Source: Sphingomonadales bacterium (GTDB lineage Bacteria; Pseudomonadota; Alphaproteobacteria; Sphingomonadales; Sphingomonadaceae). From it: a DNA stretch of 64,000 nt. Shown here piece after piece: positions 8,733 to 18,106 of this stretch. Where the stretch lies: positions 434,001 through 498,000 of the forward strand of contig JADJGU010000001.1 of assembly GCA_016707885.1 (NCBI GenBank). Reading direction: 5' to 3'. Every line of letters starts with the position of its first letter. The stretch's first letter is position 1. The notes beneath the pieces were generated by a model. That model made no database searches. It saw only the letters and a program-made list of their open reading frames with translations, and was not told where the DNA came from. Both the position numbers and the translations under genes were made by a program.

Positions 8733-8761
8733 ATCTTAGTCGCGCAACTATCGAATAGCAA
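8733..8761 (-). promoter_or_regulatory. Candidate sigma-70-type promoter of the mmsA operon
   Basis: On the minus strand TTGCTA (8761-8756) and TAAGAT (8738-8733) are separated by 17 bp and lie upstream of the mmsA start, in the only sizeable gap before the operon. Match to consensus is moderate, so this is a suggestion only. Confidence 0.3.
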
Positions 8762-8830
8762 ACATCCGCTAATCGTCCAGCCTACGACTCGTGGCGCAGA
8801 CTAGCCCAGCCAAAATGGCCAAACCAGATT

Positions 8831-10267
8831 TTAGCGCGGAAGTTCGCTCTCACCCATCAGGTGCAGGTCAACAGAGCGCGCGCACTGCCGACCTTCGCGG
8901 ATGGCCCATACGACAAGGCTTTGCCCGCGCCGCATGTCGCCACAAGCAAAAACGCCATCGCGGCTGGTCATATAGTCGCTGACATTAGCGGCGACATTGC
9001 CGCGCGGGTCAAGCACGACTTCGGACTGCTCGACCATTCCCGGCTTGATCGGACCGACAAAGCCCATCGCCAGCAGGATCAGGTCGGCCTTCAGCACAAA
9101 TTCGCTGCCGGGCACATCTTCCATCCGGCCGTTTGACCAATCGACGCGCACGCATTCAAGACCGGTTACACGGCCATTCTCTCCAATCACACGGCGGGCG
9201 TTGATCGCCCAATCGCGCTCGCAGCCCTCTTCGTGCGAAGACGATGTGCGTAACTTCAGCGGCCAATCGGGCCAACTGAGCGCCTTGTCTTCCTTGATCG
9301 GTGGCTTGGGCATGATTTCGATCTGCGTCACCGATGCCGCGCCCTGACGGTTCGATGTGCCGACACAGTCAGACCCTGTATCGCCACCGCCGATAACGAT
9401 AACATGCTTGCCCGTCGCGGTCAGCGTGCCACGCGGCGCGGCGCGGGTTTCGTCGTCGCCAGCATTGCGCTTATTCTGTTGGGTCAGGAATTCCATGGCG
9501 AGCCGGACGCCCGCCATTTCCGCACCAGGAATGGTCAACTGCCGCGATTCCTCGGCGCCACCCGACATCACCACCGCATCGAAATTTTCGCGCAGCGATT
9601 CCATCGACACATGCACGCCGACCTCGGTCGAGGTTTTGAGCACAACGCCTTCAGCCTGCATCTGCATCAGCCGGCGATTGATCTGGTCCTTTTCGAGTTT
9701 GAAGTCGGGGATGCCATAGCGCAGCAGCCCGCCCATCCGGTCATTCTTTTCGAACAATGTGACGCTATGCCCGGCCCGCGCCAGTTGCTGCGCGCAAGCC
9801 ATGCCTGCCGGGCCAGAGCCGACAACAGCAACCGATTTGCCGGTTTTGCGTGAGGGAGGTTGCGGCAATATCCAGCCTTCTTCCCAGCCCTTGTCGACAA
9901 TCGCACATTCGATCGACTTGATCGTGACGGGTGCATCGTCAATGTTGAGCGTACAGCTTGCCTCGCACGGGGCGGGGCAGATGCGGCCTGTGAATTCGGG
10001 GAAGTTGTTGGTGCTGTGCAGCACTTCAAGCGCGTTTTGCCAATCACCCTCATAGACCAGATGGTTCCAGTCGGGGATGATGTTGTTCACGGGGCAGCCA
10101 TTGTGGCAATAGGGGATGCCGCAATTCATGCAGCGTGACGCCTGTGCCTTCAGCTTGTCCTCGGGCAGCGGCACGACAAATTCCTTGTAGTGCTTCAACC
10201 GCTCCTTGGCGTCTGAATAGGTCCGGTCTTGCCGGTCGAGCTCGAGAAAGCCTGTTGCCTTGCCCAC
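8831..10267 (-). CDS. gltD: Glutamate synthase (NADPH) small subunit
   Basis: The beta subunit of GOGAT passes electrons from NADPH through FAD and [4Fe-4S] clusters to the large subunit, which makes glutamate from 2-oxoglutarate and glutamine. The 478-aa protein has the N-terminal cysteine cluster CMNCGIPYCHNGC (C46, C49, C54, C58) and a second set in GRICPAPCEASC. The FAD motif GSGPAGMACA and the NADPH motif GGGDTGSDC follow. The start is GTG, with GGAG 7 bp upstream. It lies 17 bp downstream of gltB on the same strand and is surely co-transcribed with it. Confidence 0.96.
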   Translation of the reverse strand: MGKATGFLELDRQDRTYSDAKERLKHYKEFVVPLPEDKLKAQASRCMNCGIPYCHNGCPVNNIIPDWNHLVYEGDWQNALEVLHSTNNFPEFTGRICPAPCEASCTLNIDDAPVTIKSIECAIVDKGWEEGWILPQPPSRKTGKSVAVVGSGPAGMACAQQLARAGHSVTLFEKNDRMGGLLRYGIPDFKLEKDQINRRLMQMQAEGVVLKTSTEVGVHVSMESLRENFDAVVMSGGAEESRQLTIPGAEMAGVRLAMEFLTQQNKRNAGDDETRAAPRGTLTATGKHVIVIGGGDTGSDCVGTSNRQGAASVTQIEIMPKPPIKEDKALSWPDWPLKLRTSSSHEEGCERDWAINARRVIGENGRVTGLECVRVDWSNGRMEDVPGSEFVLKADLILLAMGFVGPIKPGMVEQSEVVLDPRGNVAANVSDYMTSRDGVFACGDMRRGQSLVVWAIREGRQCARSVDLHLMGESELPR

Positions 10268-10284
10268 TTTAGTACTCCGTAATC

Positions 10285-13200
10285 TTATTCAGCCGCGACA
10301 TGGGCAGCGGCAAGGCGTTCGGCCTCCAACTGCTTCAGCGCGCGTTTGTAATCTTTCGGCATGATCTTGACGAACTTGCCGAGTGCATTGGGCCAATCGT
10401 CAAGGATCGCGCGAGCGCGCTTGCTGCCGGTGTGGAGATGGTGGCGTTCGAGCAGGATTCGCAGGCGTTCTGCCGAATGGTACAGCATGTCGCCCATGCC
10501 ATAATCGGTCACGCTCGATGCACGCTGTGCGGGCGCACCAGTGCTGTTCTCGACTTCTGGGCCATCGGACTCGATCGCCTCGACATCGACCATCGCCATG
10601 TTGCAGCGTTCTCGGAAGCGGCCATCCTCGTCAAAGACATAGGCGACGCCGCCCGACATGCCTGCGGCAAAGTTGCGACCGGTCTTGCCGAGCACCGCGA
10701 CAACGCCACCGGTCATATATTCGCAGCCATGATCGCCCGTGCCTTCGACCACCGCGAGCGCGCCGGAATTGCGGACGGCAAAGCGTTCGCCGGCCACGCC
10801 GCTGAAATAGGCCTCGCCCGCAATGGCGCCATAAAGCACGGTGTTACCGACGATGATATTCTCGGTCGGCTCGCGCTTCACATGGCCCGGTTGCTTCACG
10901 ATCACACGGCCACCCGACAGGCCCTTGCCGACATAGTCGTTCGCATCGCCAGTGAGTTCGAGCGTGATGCCATGCGCGAGGAACGCGCCGAAGCTCTGCC
11001 CCGCAACGCCGGTGAAGGCGATCTGAATGGTGTTTTCGGGCAAGCCTGCATGACCATATTTCTTGGCCACCTCGCCCGACAGCATCGCGCCGACGGTGCG
11101 GTTGAGGCTCTTCACCTCCCGTTCGATCCGGACGGTTTCGCCCTTTTCCAAAGCGGGGGCGGCAGCAGCGATCAGATCCTGATCAAGTGCCTTGTCGAGG
11201 CCGTGATCCTGAGTCTCGGTATGGTGCAACGGCAGGCCCTTGGTATCGACGACATGCAGCAGGCGCGACAGATCGATGCCCTGCGCCTTCCAGTGGTGGA
11301 TCGCCTTCTTCATGTCGATCCGGTCAACGCGGCCAACCATTTCCTCGAGCGTGCGAAAGCCCATTTCGGCCATGATCGCGCGCAATTCTTCGGCAACATA
11401 GAAGAAGTAGTTGATAACATGCTCAGGCTGGCCGGTGAAGCGCGCGCGCAGGACCGGGTCTTGCGTTGCCACACCCACCGGGCAGGTATTGAGATGGCAT
11501 TTGCGCATCATGATGCAGCCCGCCGCGATCAGCGGAGCTGTGGCAAAGCCAAACTCATCCGCGCCCAGCAGCGCGCCAATGGCAACGTCGCGTCCGGTGC
11601 GAAGACCACCATCGACCTGCACCGCGATGCGGTTGCGCAGATTGTTGAGCAGCAATGTCTGCTGCGTTTCAGCAAGGCCGATTTCCCATGGCGAACCAGC
11701 ATGGGTCAATGAGGTGAGCGGCGATGCTCCCGTGCCGCCTTCATAGCCCGAAATCGTCACATGGTCGGCGCGCGCCTTCGAAACGCCTGCGGCCACCGTG
11801 CCGACGCCAACTTCAGAGACGAGCTTCACCGAAATCCGCGCACCGGTGTTGACGTTTTTGAGGTCGTGAATCAGCTGCGCCAGATCTTCGATCGAATAGA
11901 TGTCGTGGTGCGGTGGGGGCGAGATGAGGCCAACGCCCGGGGTCGAGTGGCGGGTCGCGCCGATGGTCTTATCGACCTTGTCACCCGGCAACTGGCCGCC
12001 TTCACCGGGCTTTGCACCTTGCGCCATCTTGATCTGGATATCGTCGGCATTGACCAGATATTCGGTCGTCACGCCAAAGCGGCCCGAGGCGACCTGTTTG
12101 ATCGCCGAACGCATCGAATCGCCATTGGGCAGCGCCTTGAACCGCTTCGGGTCTTCGCCGCCTTCGCCAGTGTTCGATTTGCCGCCTATGCGGTTCATCG
12201 CCACGGCTAGCGTGGTATGCGCCTCCCACGAAATCGAGCCATAACTCATCGCGCCAGTCGCGAAGCGCTTGACGATTTCGGCTGCGGGCTCGACTTCGCT
12301 GATGTCGAGCGGCTTCTCAGCCGGTTTCAGCTCCATCAGCCCGCGGATGGTCAGCAGGCGTTCGCTCTGTTCGTTGATCGACTTAGCGAATTCGGCATAG
12401 TTCTTCGGATCGTTGCCGCGCACGGCATGCTGAAGCTGGCCGACATTGGCTGGCGTCCAGGCATGGTCCTCACCCCGTATGCGGTAGCCATAGATACCGC
12501 CGACATCGAGCATGTTCTTGTAGATCGGGTTGTCGCCATAGGCCGTCGCGTGGCGACGGACGGTTTCCTCGGCAACCTGAGCCAAGCCGACGCCTTCGAT
12601 GGTCGTCGCGGTGCCGGTGAAATATTTGCCGACAAAGGCAGACGACAAGCCCACTGCGTCGAAAATCTGCGCGCCACAATAGCTTTGATAGGTCGAAATG
12701 CCCATCTTGGACATGACCTTGAGGATGCCCTTGCCCACCGCCTTGATATAATTCTTTTGTACCTCATAAGTGGAGAGCGAAAGGCCCTGCCGCACGCGGA
12801 TTTCCTCCAGCGTTTCAAAGGCGACATAGGGGTTGATAGCCTCTGCCCCATAGCCCGCAAGCACGCAGAAATGGTGCACTTCGCGCGCTTCGCCAGTCTC
12901 GACGACCAGCCCGGTCTGCATGCGCAGGCCCTGACGGACGAGGTGGTGGTGGACGGCAGCCGTCGCCAGCAAAGCGGGCATGGCAATCCGGTCAGGCCCT
13001 TGTGCGCGGTCGGAAAGAATGAGGATATTCTTGTCCTGCAACACCGCTTCGGTGGCGGCCCAGCACATTTCCTTGATCGCCATCTCAAGACCAGCGGCGC
13101 CGCTTTCCGCATCCCAGGTGATGTCGATGGTTTCGGCGCGGAAGGCGGCATCGAGCGCCTGTTCGACCGACCGGATTTTCGCCAGATCGGCGTTGGTCAG

Positions 13201-14925
13201 AATCGGCTGGTCAACCTCGAGCCGTTTGTGCGTGCCTGCATCATGGCCAAGCAGGTTGGGACGCGGGCCAATCATCGAGACGAGGCTCATCACCAGTTCT
13301 TCGCGGATCGGATCGATCGGCGGGTTGGTGACCTGCGCGAAATTCTGTTTGAAATAATCGTAGAGCAGCCGCGATTTGTTCGACAGCACGGCAATCGGCG
13401 TATCAGTACCCATCGAGCCCAGCGGGTCGTCGCCATTGGTTGCCATCGGCTCAAGGAACTTGCTGATATCCTCTTGGGTGTAGCCAAAGGCCTGCTGGCG
13501 GTCGAGCAAAGCGGCATGATCGTTGACCAGCGGCGCTTCGGCGACCTCGACATCGTCGAGGTCTTTCAGCTTATACTGCGCAGCTTTTAGCCATTTGGCG
13601 TAAGGTTCGGCCGTTGCCAGTTCGGCCTTGATTTCCTCATCCTCGATGATCCGACCCTGCTCCATATCGATGAGCAGCATCTTGCCTGGCTGGAGCCGCC
13701 ATTTGCGGATGATATTGTCTTCCTTGATCGGTAAAACGCCGCTTTCCGAAGCCATGATGACATGATCGTCATCGGTGACGCAGAACCGGGCTGGGCGCAG
13801 GCCGTTGCGGTCCAGCGTCGCGCCGATCTGGCGACCATCGGTGAAGGCCACGGCAGCGGGGCCATCCCAAGGTTCCATTAGTGCGGCATGATATTCGTAA
13901 AAGGCGCGGCGATCGGCATCCATCATCGGATTGCCTGCCCATGCCTCAGGGATCAGCATCATCACCGCATGGGCAAGGCTGTATCCGCCTGCGAGAAGCA
14001 GTTCGAGTGCATTGTCGAGGCACGCTGTATCTGACTGGCCATGCGGAATGATCGGCCACATCTTGTCGAGATCGGGGCCCATCAGGTCCGATTCCATCGT
14101 GCGACGGCGCGCATTCATCCAGTTCACATTGCCGCGAACCGTGTTGATTTCGCCATTATGCGCGACAAAGCGATAGGGGTGCGCCAGCTTCCAGCTCGGG
14201 AAGGTGTTGGTCGAAAAGCGCTGGTGGACGAGCGCGAGGGCCGACTGGCAGAGCGGATTGCGCAGATCGTCATAGAAACTGCCAACCTGTCCGGCGAGGA
14301 GCAGTCCCTTATAGACCACCGTACGCGTCGACATTGAGGGGATATAGAAGCTGCCGAGACCCGGCAGCCCGTGCTTTTCCTCCAGTGCGAAGAGCGGGTT
14401 TTGCGCCTGTTTGCGGATAGCGAGCAGCTTGCGCTCGAACGCATCCTGATCGGCACAATTCTCGCAACGCCCGATGAAGAGCTGGCGGATCACCGGCATC
14501 TGTTCGATCACTGCCTTACCGAGGCCATCGAGCGTGGTCGGCACGTCGCGCCAGCCGAGGATCGTCTGGCCTTCCTTGACGATGAAGCTCTCGAAATTCT
14601 TGATGCCAAATTCGCGTGCCGCTTCGTTCTGCGGCAGGAAGCACATGACGACGGCATAATCGCCCGGCTGCGGCAGGTTCACGCCCGCACCCTTCGCCCA
14701 GTCACGATAGAGCGCGTCGGGGATCTGGATCAGGATGCCCGCGCCATCGCCCAGCAGCGGGTCAGCGCCCACGGCACCACGATGATCGAGGTTGACGAGA
14801 ATCTGTAAACCGCGCTCGATGGTCGTGTGGCTCTTTACGCCCTTGATGTTCGCGATGAAGCCAACGCCGCATGCGTCATGCTCATTACGTGGGTCATACA
14901 GACCCTGTGCCGGAGGAAATCCCAT
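10285..14925 (-). CDS. gltB: Glutamate synthase (NADPH) large subunit
   Basis: The 1546-aa alpha subunit hydrolyses glutamine and channels ammonia to 2-oxoglutarate at an FMN site. After a short propeptide the class II amidotransferase nucleophile is C19 in NEHDACGVGF, which is normally exposed by removal of the first 18 residues. The [3Fe-4S] ligands are visible as C1137, C1143 and C1148 in CIMMRKCHLNTC. The FMN barrel precedes them (GEGGEDPKRF, AQGAKPGEGGQLPG), and the C-terminal beta-helix domain carries repeated G-x-x-G motifs. The length matches the family. The ATG at 14925 follows AAGGG. The gene is followed by gltD and preceded by 180 bp with no other gene. Confidence 0.97.
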   Translation of the reverse strand: MGFPPAQGLYDPRNEHDACGVGFIANIKGVKSHTTIERGLQILVNLDHRGAVGADPLLGDGAGILIQIPDALYRDWAKGAGVNLPQPGDYAVVMCFLPQNEAAREFGIKNFESFIVKEGQTILGWRDVPTTLDGLGKAVIEQMPVIRQLFIGRCENCADQDAFERKLLAIRKQAQNPLFALEEKHGLPGLGSFYIPSMSTRTVVYKGLLLAGQVGSFYDDLRNPLCQSALALVHQRFSTNTFPSWKLAHPYRFVAHNGEINTVRGNVNWMNARRRTMESDLMGPDLDKMWPIIPHGQSDTACLDNALELLLAGGYSLAHAVMMLIPEAWAGNPMMDADRRAFYEYHAALMEPWDGPAAVAFTDGRQIGATLDRNGLRPARFCVTDDDHVIMASESGVLPIKEDNIIRKWRLQPGKMLLIDMEQGRIIEDEEIKAELATAEPYAKWLKAAQYKLKDLDDVEVAEAPLVNDHAALLDRQQAFGYTQEDISKFLEPMATNGDDPLGSMGTDTPIAVLSNKSRLLYDYFKQNFAQVTNPPIDPIREELVMSLVSMIGPRPNLLGHDAGTHKRLEVDQPILTNADLAKIRSVEQALDAAFRAETIDITWDAESGAAGLEMAIKEMCWAATEAVLQDKNILILSDRAQGPDRIAMPALLATAAVHHHLVRQGLRMQTGLVVETGEAREVHHFCVLAGYGAEAINPYVAFETLEEIRVRQGLSLSTYEVQKNYIKAVGKGILKVMSKMGISTYQSYCGAQIFDAVGLSSAFVGKYFTGTATTIEGVGLAQVAEETVRRHATAYGDNPIYKNMLDVGGIYGYRIRGEDHAWTPANVGQLQHAVRGNDPKNYAEFAKSINEQSERLLTIRGLMELKPAEKPLDISEVEPAAEIVKRFATGAMSYGSISWEAHTTLAVAMNRIGGKSNTGEGGEDPKRFKALPNGDSMRSAIKQVASGRFGVTTEYLVNADDIQIKMAQGAKPGEGGQLPGDKVDKTIGATRHSTPGVGLISPPPHHDIYSIEDLAQLIHDLKNVNTGARISVKLVSEVGVGTVAAGVSKARADHVTISGYEGGTGASPLTSLTHAGSPWEIGLAETQQTLLLNNLRNRIAVQVDGGLRTGRDVAIGALLGADEFGFATAPLIAAGCIMMRKCHLNTCPVGVATQDPVLRARFTGQPEHVINYFFYVAEELRAIMAEMGFRTLEEMVGRVDRIDMKKAIHHWKAQGIDLSRLLHVVDTKGLPLHHTETQDHGLDKALDQDLIAAAAPALEKGETVRIEREVKSLNRTVGAMLSGEVAKKYGHAGLPENTIQIAFTGVAGQSFGAFLAHGITLELTGDANDYVGKGLSGGRVIVKQPGHVKREPTENIIVGNTVLYGAIAGEAYFSGVAGERFAVRNSGALAVVEGTGDHGCEYMTGGVVAVLGKTGRNFAAGMSGGVAYVFDEDGRFRERCNMAMVDVEAIESDGPEVENSTGAPAQRASSVTDYGMGDMLYHSAERLRILLERHHLHTGSKRARAILDDWPNALGKFVKIMPKDYKRALKQLEAERLAAAHVAAE

Positions 14926-15107
14926 GGCGTACCCTTGTCATCCGAATCTGTTGAAATTTTGAATCGCGGTAGCGGCAGATTTGCGCAATTAAAAGACCTG
15001 AACGAACCTAGATAGGAAAGTAATCTTGCCCTATTCGAAAGTTTGCATTTCAAAGCCCCATTTTACTCGCCCGAACGCGTACCGGAGAGACGAATGTTTC
15101 GAGGGCG

Positions 15108-16598
15108 TTAGATGTCGAACTTGACGCCCTGTGCCAGTGGCAGGTCGGCGCTGTAGTTGATGGTGTTGGTTACACGCCGCATATAGGCTTTCCAGGCATC
15201 TGAGCCGGATTCGCGGCCGCCGCCGGTTTCCTTTTCACCACCAAAAGCCCCGCCAATTTCAGCGCCCGAGGTGCCAATATTGACATTGGCGATGCCGCAA
15301 TCGCTGCCAGTGGCCGAAAGGAAAAGCTCTGCTTCGCGGAGGTCGAGCGTGAAAATCGAGGAGGATAGCCCTGCGCCGACGCTGTTCTGTAGCGCAATGG
15401 CATCCTCAAGTGACGAATAGCGGAAGACATAGAGGATTGGCGCAAAGGTTTCGCGCAAGGCCGGGCCTGCATGCTCTGCCATTTCGACGATGGCGGGGCG
15501 GACATAGACGCCGGGTCGATCAAGGCGTTCACCACCATGGACCTTTGCACCGATATCGCGCGCTTCGCCCAACGCGGTTTGCATCCGTTTGAGCGCGTCT
15601 TCGTCAATGAGTGGTCCTGCGAGATTGGCGGTATCCAGCGGATCGCCGACAGGTATGCTCGCCGCAGCAGCCTTCAGCTTGTCAACAAAGCCGTCAAAAA
15701 TAGCTCCATGCACGAACAGGCGACGCAGGCTGGTGCAGCGTTGTCCGCTGGTGCCGACGGCCGAGAACAATACTCCGCGCAGGGCGAGATCAAGGTCGGC
15801 TTTGTCGCTGACAATCGCGGCATTGTTACCTCCGAGTTCAAGGATGGTTTTGGCGAAACGCGCCGCAGCGACCTGCCCGACCGCGCGCCCCATCGCGGTG
15901 CTGCCAGTGGCTGACACCAGCGCGATGCGCGGGTCGGCGGCCAAGGTGGCACCGGTATCACGTGCGCCGATGATGACTTGCGACAATCCATCGGGCGCTT
16001 CGTCGAAATCCTTGAGCACGTTATCAAGAAGCGCTTGCACCGCGAGCGCCGTCAGCGGCGTTTTCTCCGATGGTTTCCAAACGATGCTGTTCCCGCACAC
16101 CAGCGCCAGCGTCGCATTCCACGCCCAGACCGCGACCGGAAAGTTAAAGGCTGAAATGATGAGCACCGGCCCCAGCGGGTGCCATTGTTCCATCATCCGG
16201 TGGCCGGGGCGCTCGCTCGCTATGGTCAAACCGTGGAGCTGACGCGACAAGCCCACGGCGAAGTCGCAGATGTCAATCATCTCCTGCACCTCGCCCTCGC
16301 CTTCGCTGATCGGCTTGCCGCATTCGATGGTGACGAGGCGGGCGAGGTCGGCCTTGTGGTCGCGAAGGGCGTTGCCAAAAAGGCGAACGAGTTCGCCTCT
16401 GCGAGGGGCGGGGACGGCGCGCCACAGGAGGAAAGCTTCTTGCACTTGGGTGAGTGCCGCGTCGATTTCGGCTGGAGTTGCCGTTGCAAACGAGCCGATC
16501 CGGCTGCCGTCTATGGGCGTGTCGACAGGTAGGTCGCCTGCGTGGAACACCGCGCCGAGATTTGCCAAAATTTCACTCGCTTGAACATTTAAAGTCAT
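15108..16598 (-). CDS. ALDH7-family semialdehyde dehydrogenase, probably L-aminoadipate-semialdehyde dehydrogenase
   Basis: A 496-aa aldehyde dehydrogenase with the general base E254 in ILELGGNN and the nucleophile C288 in TSGQRCTS. The end GGAFGGEKETGGGRESGSDA is typical of the antiquitin/AmaB (ALDH7) branch. This branch oxidises L-2-aminoadipate-6-semialdehyde to 2-aminoadipate in lysine breakdown with NAD+. The gene is divergent from a glutaryl-CoA dehydrogenase gene, which acts further down the same pathway, supporting this assignment. ATG at 16598 with GGGAG 5 bp upstream is preferred over a TTG four codons earlier. A palindromic repeat element occupies the gap to the divergent gene. Confidence 0.85.
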   Translation of the reverse strand: MTLNVQASEILANLGAVFHAGDLPVDTPIDGSRIGSFATATPAEIDAALTQVQEAFLLWRAVPAPRRGELVRLFGNALRDHKADLARLVTIECGKPISEGEGEVQEMIDICDFAVGLSRQLHGLTIASERPGHRMMEQWHPLGPVLIISAFNFPVAVWAWNATLALVCGNSIVWKPSEKTPLTALAVQALLDNVLKDFDEAPDGLSQVIIGARDTGATLAADPRIALVSATGSTAMGRAVGQVAAARFAKTILELGGNNAAIVSDKADLDLALRGVLFSAVGTSGQRCTSLRRLFVHGAIFDGFVDKLKAAAASIPVGDPLDTANLAGPLIDEDALKRMQTALGEARDIGAKVHGGERLDRPGVYVRPAIVEMAEHAGPALRETFAPILYVFRYSSLEDAIALQNSVGAGLSSSIFTLDLREAELFLSATGSDCGIANVNIGTSGAEIGGAFGGEKETGGGRESGSDAWKAYMRRVTNTINYSADLPLAQGVKFDI

Positions 16599-16612
16599 AG
16601 TCACTCCCAAAT

Positions 16613-16709
16613 ATTGTCACCCCCGACTTGATCGGGGGTCCATGGCCTGATTTGTAGGTTTAAACCGAGATTTCCGGCCATGGATTCCCGCTTTCGCGGG
16701 AATGACAAT
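16613..16709. repeat. 97-bp palindromic repeat element with terminal inverted repeats
   Basis: The element begins ATTGTCA (16613-16619) and ends TGACAAT (16703-16709). It contains a left hairpin CCCCCGA-N5-TCGGGGG (16620-16638) and a right hairpin CCCGC-TTTC-GCGGG (16687-16700). Inner inverted arms are TCCATGGCC (16639-16647) and GGCCATGGA (16676-16684). The architecture is that of the small dispersed REP/MITE-like elements common in alphaproteobacteria. It sits in the divergent gap between the aldehyde dehydrogenase and glutaryl-CoA dehydrogenase genes, so it lies within or next to both promoters. Confidence 0.8.
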
Positions 16710-16809
16710 GTGTTTGGGGGATAGCAAGGGTTGCCGTTCAACTGTCCGGCTTATAAAGGCAGGCTCAATACAAATCCGCGCTGAAGCGGAAATTACGCTG
16801 GAGATTCCC

Positions 16810-17994
16810 ATGGCCGAAATGGCAGCCTTTGACTGGTCCGATCCCTTTTTCCTCGACGATCAGCTGACCGAAGAAGAACGCATGATCCGCGACGCTGCGC
16901 ATGGCTTTGCGCAGGATGAGTTGCAGCCACGCGTGATCAAGGCATTTCGCGACGAAATCGACGCGCCAGAACTCTTCCCGCTGATGGGTCAGGCCGGGCT
17001 GCTAGGCGCAACAATCGCGCCGGAATATGGCGGCGCCGGTGCAAGCTATGTCGCCTATGGCCTGATCGCGCGCGAGATCGAGCGTGTAGATTCGGGCTAT
17101 CGCTCGATGGCTTCGGTGCAGTCGAGCCTCGTGATGCACCCAATCAATGCCTATGGTTCGGAAGAACAGCGTCGCAAATATCTGCCGGGCTTGGCAAGCG
17201 GCAAGCTGATCGGCTGCTTCGGCCTGACCGAACCCGATGCGGGCAGCGATCCCGCAGGAATGCGCACCCTCGCCAAGAAGGTTGATGGCGGTTACGTCAT
17301 CAACGGTAGCAAGACATGGATTTCTAACGCCCCGTTCGCCGACGTGTTTGTCGTCTGGGCGAAGAGCGAGGCGCATGGTGGCGGGATCAAGGGCTTCATC
17401 CTCGAAAAGGGCATGAAAGGCCTGTCCGCTCCCAAGATCGAAGGCAAGCTATCGCTGCGCGCCTCGACCACCGGCATGATTATGATGGACAATGTCAAGG
17501 TGGGCGAGGACGCGTTGCTTCCCGAAGTGCAGGGGCTGAAAGGCCCGTTCGGTTGCCTCAACCGCGCGCGCTACGGCATTAGCTGGGGTGCGCTGGGTGC
17601 CGCCGAATTCTGCATGCACGCAGCCCGCCAATATGGGCTCGACCGGCACCAGTTCGGCAAGCCGCTCGCGGCGAACCAGCTCTATCAAAAGAAACTGGCC
17701 GATATGATGACCGACATCGCGCTCGGCCTGCAGGCATCACTCCGCGTAGGCCGCCTGATGGACGAAGGCCGCTTTGCGCCCGACATGATCTCGATCGTCA
17801 AACGCAACAATGTCGGCAAGGCACTCGATATCGCCCGGCAGGCGCGCGACATGCATGGAGGCAACGGAATTTCGGAAGAATATCAGGTGATCCGCCACAT
17901 GGTGAACCTGGAGACGGTCAACACCTATGAAGGCGCGCATGATGTGCACGCGTTGATCTTGGGACGCGCGATTACCGGGATTGCGGCGTTTTAA
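16810..17994 (+). CDS. gcdH: Glutaryl-CoA dehydrogenase
   Basis: A 394-aa acyl-CoA dehydrogenase that oxidises and decarboxylates glutaryl-CoA to crotonyl-CoA, the exit of lysine and tryptophan-type degradation. The family-specific C-terminus VNTYEGAHDVHALILGRAI carries the catalytic Glu (E374). The signatures CFGLTEPDAGSDPAG and the N-terminal FDWSDPFFLDDQLTEEE also match the family. The ATG at 16810 follows GGAG with a 6-bp gap; an upstream ATG at 16702 begins inside the repeat element and is not credible. It is divergent from the aminoadipate-semialdehyde dehydrogenase gene, suggesting a lysine catabolic pair, and ends just before a palindromic repeat. Confidence 0.94.
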   Translation: MAEMAAFDWSDPFFLDDQLTEEERMIRDAAHGFAQDELQPRVIKAFRDEIDAPELFPLMGQAGLLGATIAPEYGGAGASYVAYGLIAREIERVDSGYRSMASVQSSLVMHPINAYGSEEQRRKYLPGLASGKLIGCFGLTEPDAGSDPAGMRTLAKKVDGGYVINGSKTWISNAPFADVFVVWAKSEAHGGGIKGFILEKGMKGLSAPKIEGKLSLRASTTGMIMMDNVKVGEDALLPEVQGLKGPFGCLNRARYGISWGALGAAEFCMHAARQYGLDRHQFGKPLAANQLYQKKLADMMTDIALGLQASLRVGRLMDEGRFAPDMISIVKRNNVGKALDIARQARDMHGGNGISEEYQVIRHMVNLETVNTYEGAHDVHALILGRAITGIAAF

Positions 17995-18001
17995 GTTGAC
18001 C

Positions 18002-18100
18002 CCCCTCCCGCTTGCGGGAGGGGCCGGGGGAGTGCCTGAGAGGAGAGCTAGGCTCGCTACACTCACCCCCTCCCCTAACCCCTCCCGCAAGCGGGAGGGG
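18002..18100. repeat. Long palindromic repeat between convergent genes, probable bidirectional terminator
   Basis: Two hairpin arms bound a 99-bp element: CCCCTCCCGCTTGCGGGAGG with GG following (18002-18023) and CCCCTCCCGCAAGCGGGAGG with GG following (18079-18100). Each is self-complementary and they are complementary to each other. Between them GGGGGAGTG and CACTCACCCCC continue the pairing. The element fills the space between the stop codons of gcdH (+) and the glutamate dehydrogenase gene (-). Such G+C-rich palindromes are dispersed repeats in sphingomonads and could end transcription from both sides. Confidence 0.75.
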
Positions 18101-18106
18101 GATATT

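Noticed and set aside
7069..8739. A 556-codon open frame on the plus strand opposite mmsA.
   Set aside because: It is the antisense shadow of a certain gene, rich in His and Arg as expected from the complementary codon bias, with no family signature. Similar shadows lie opposite gltB (10300-11712), glnA (43059-44216), ftsH (57979-59367) and the FAD gene (28561-29838).
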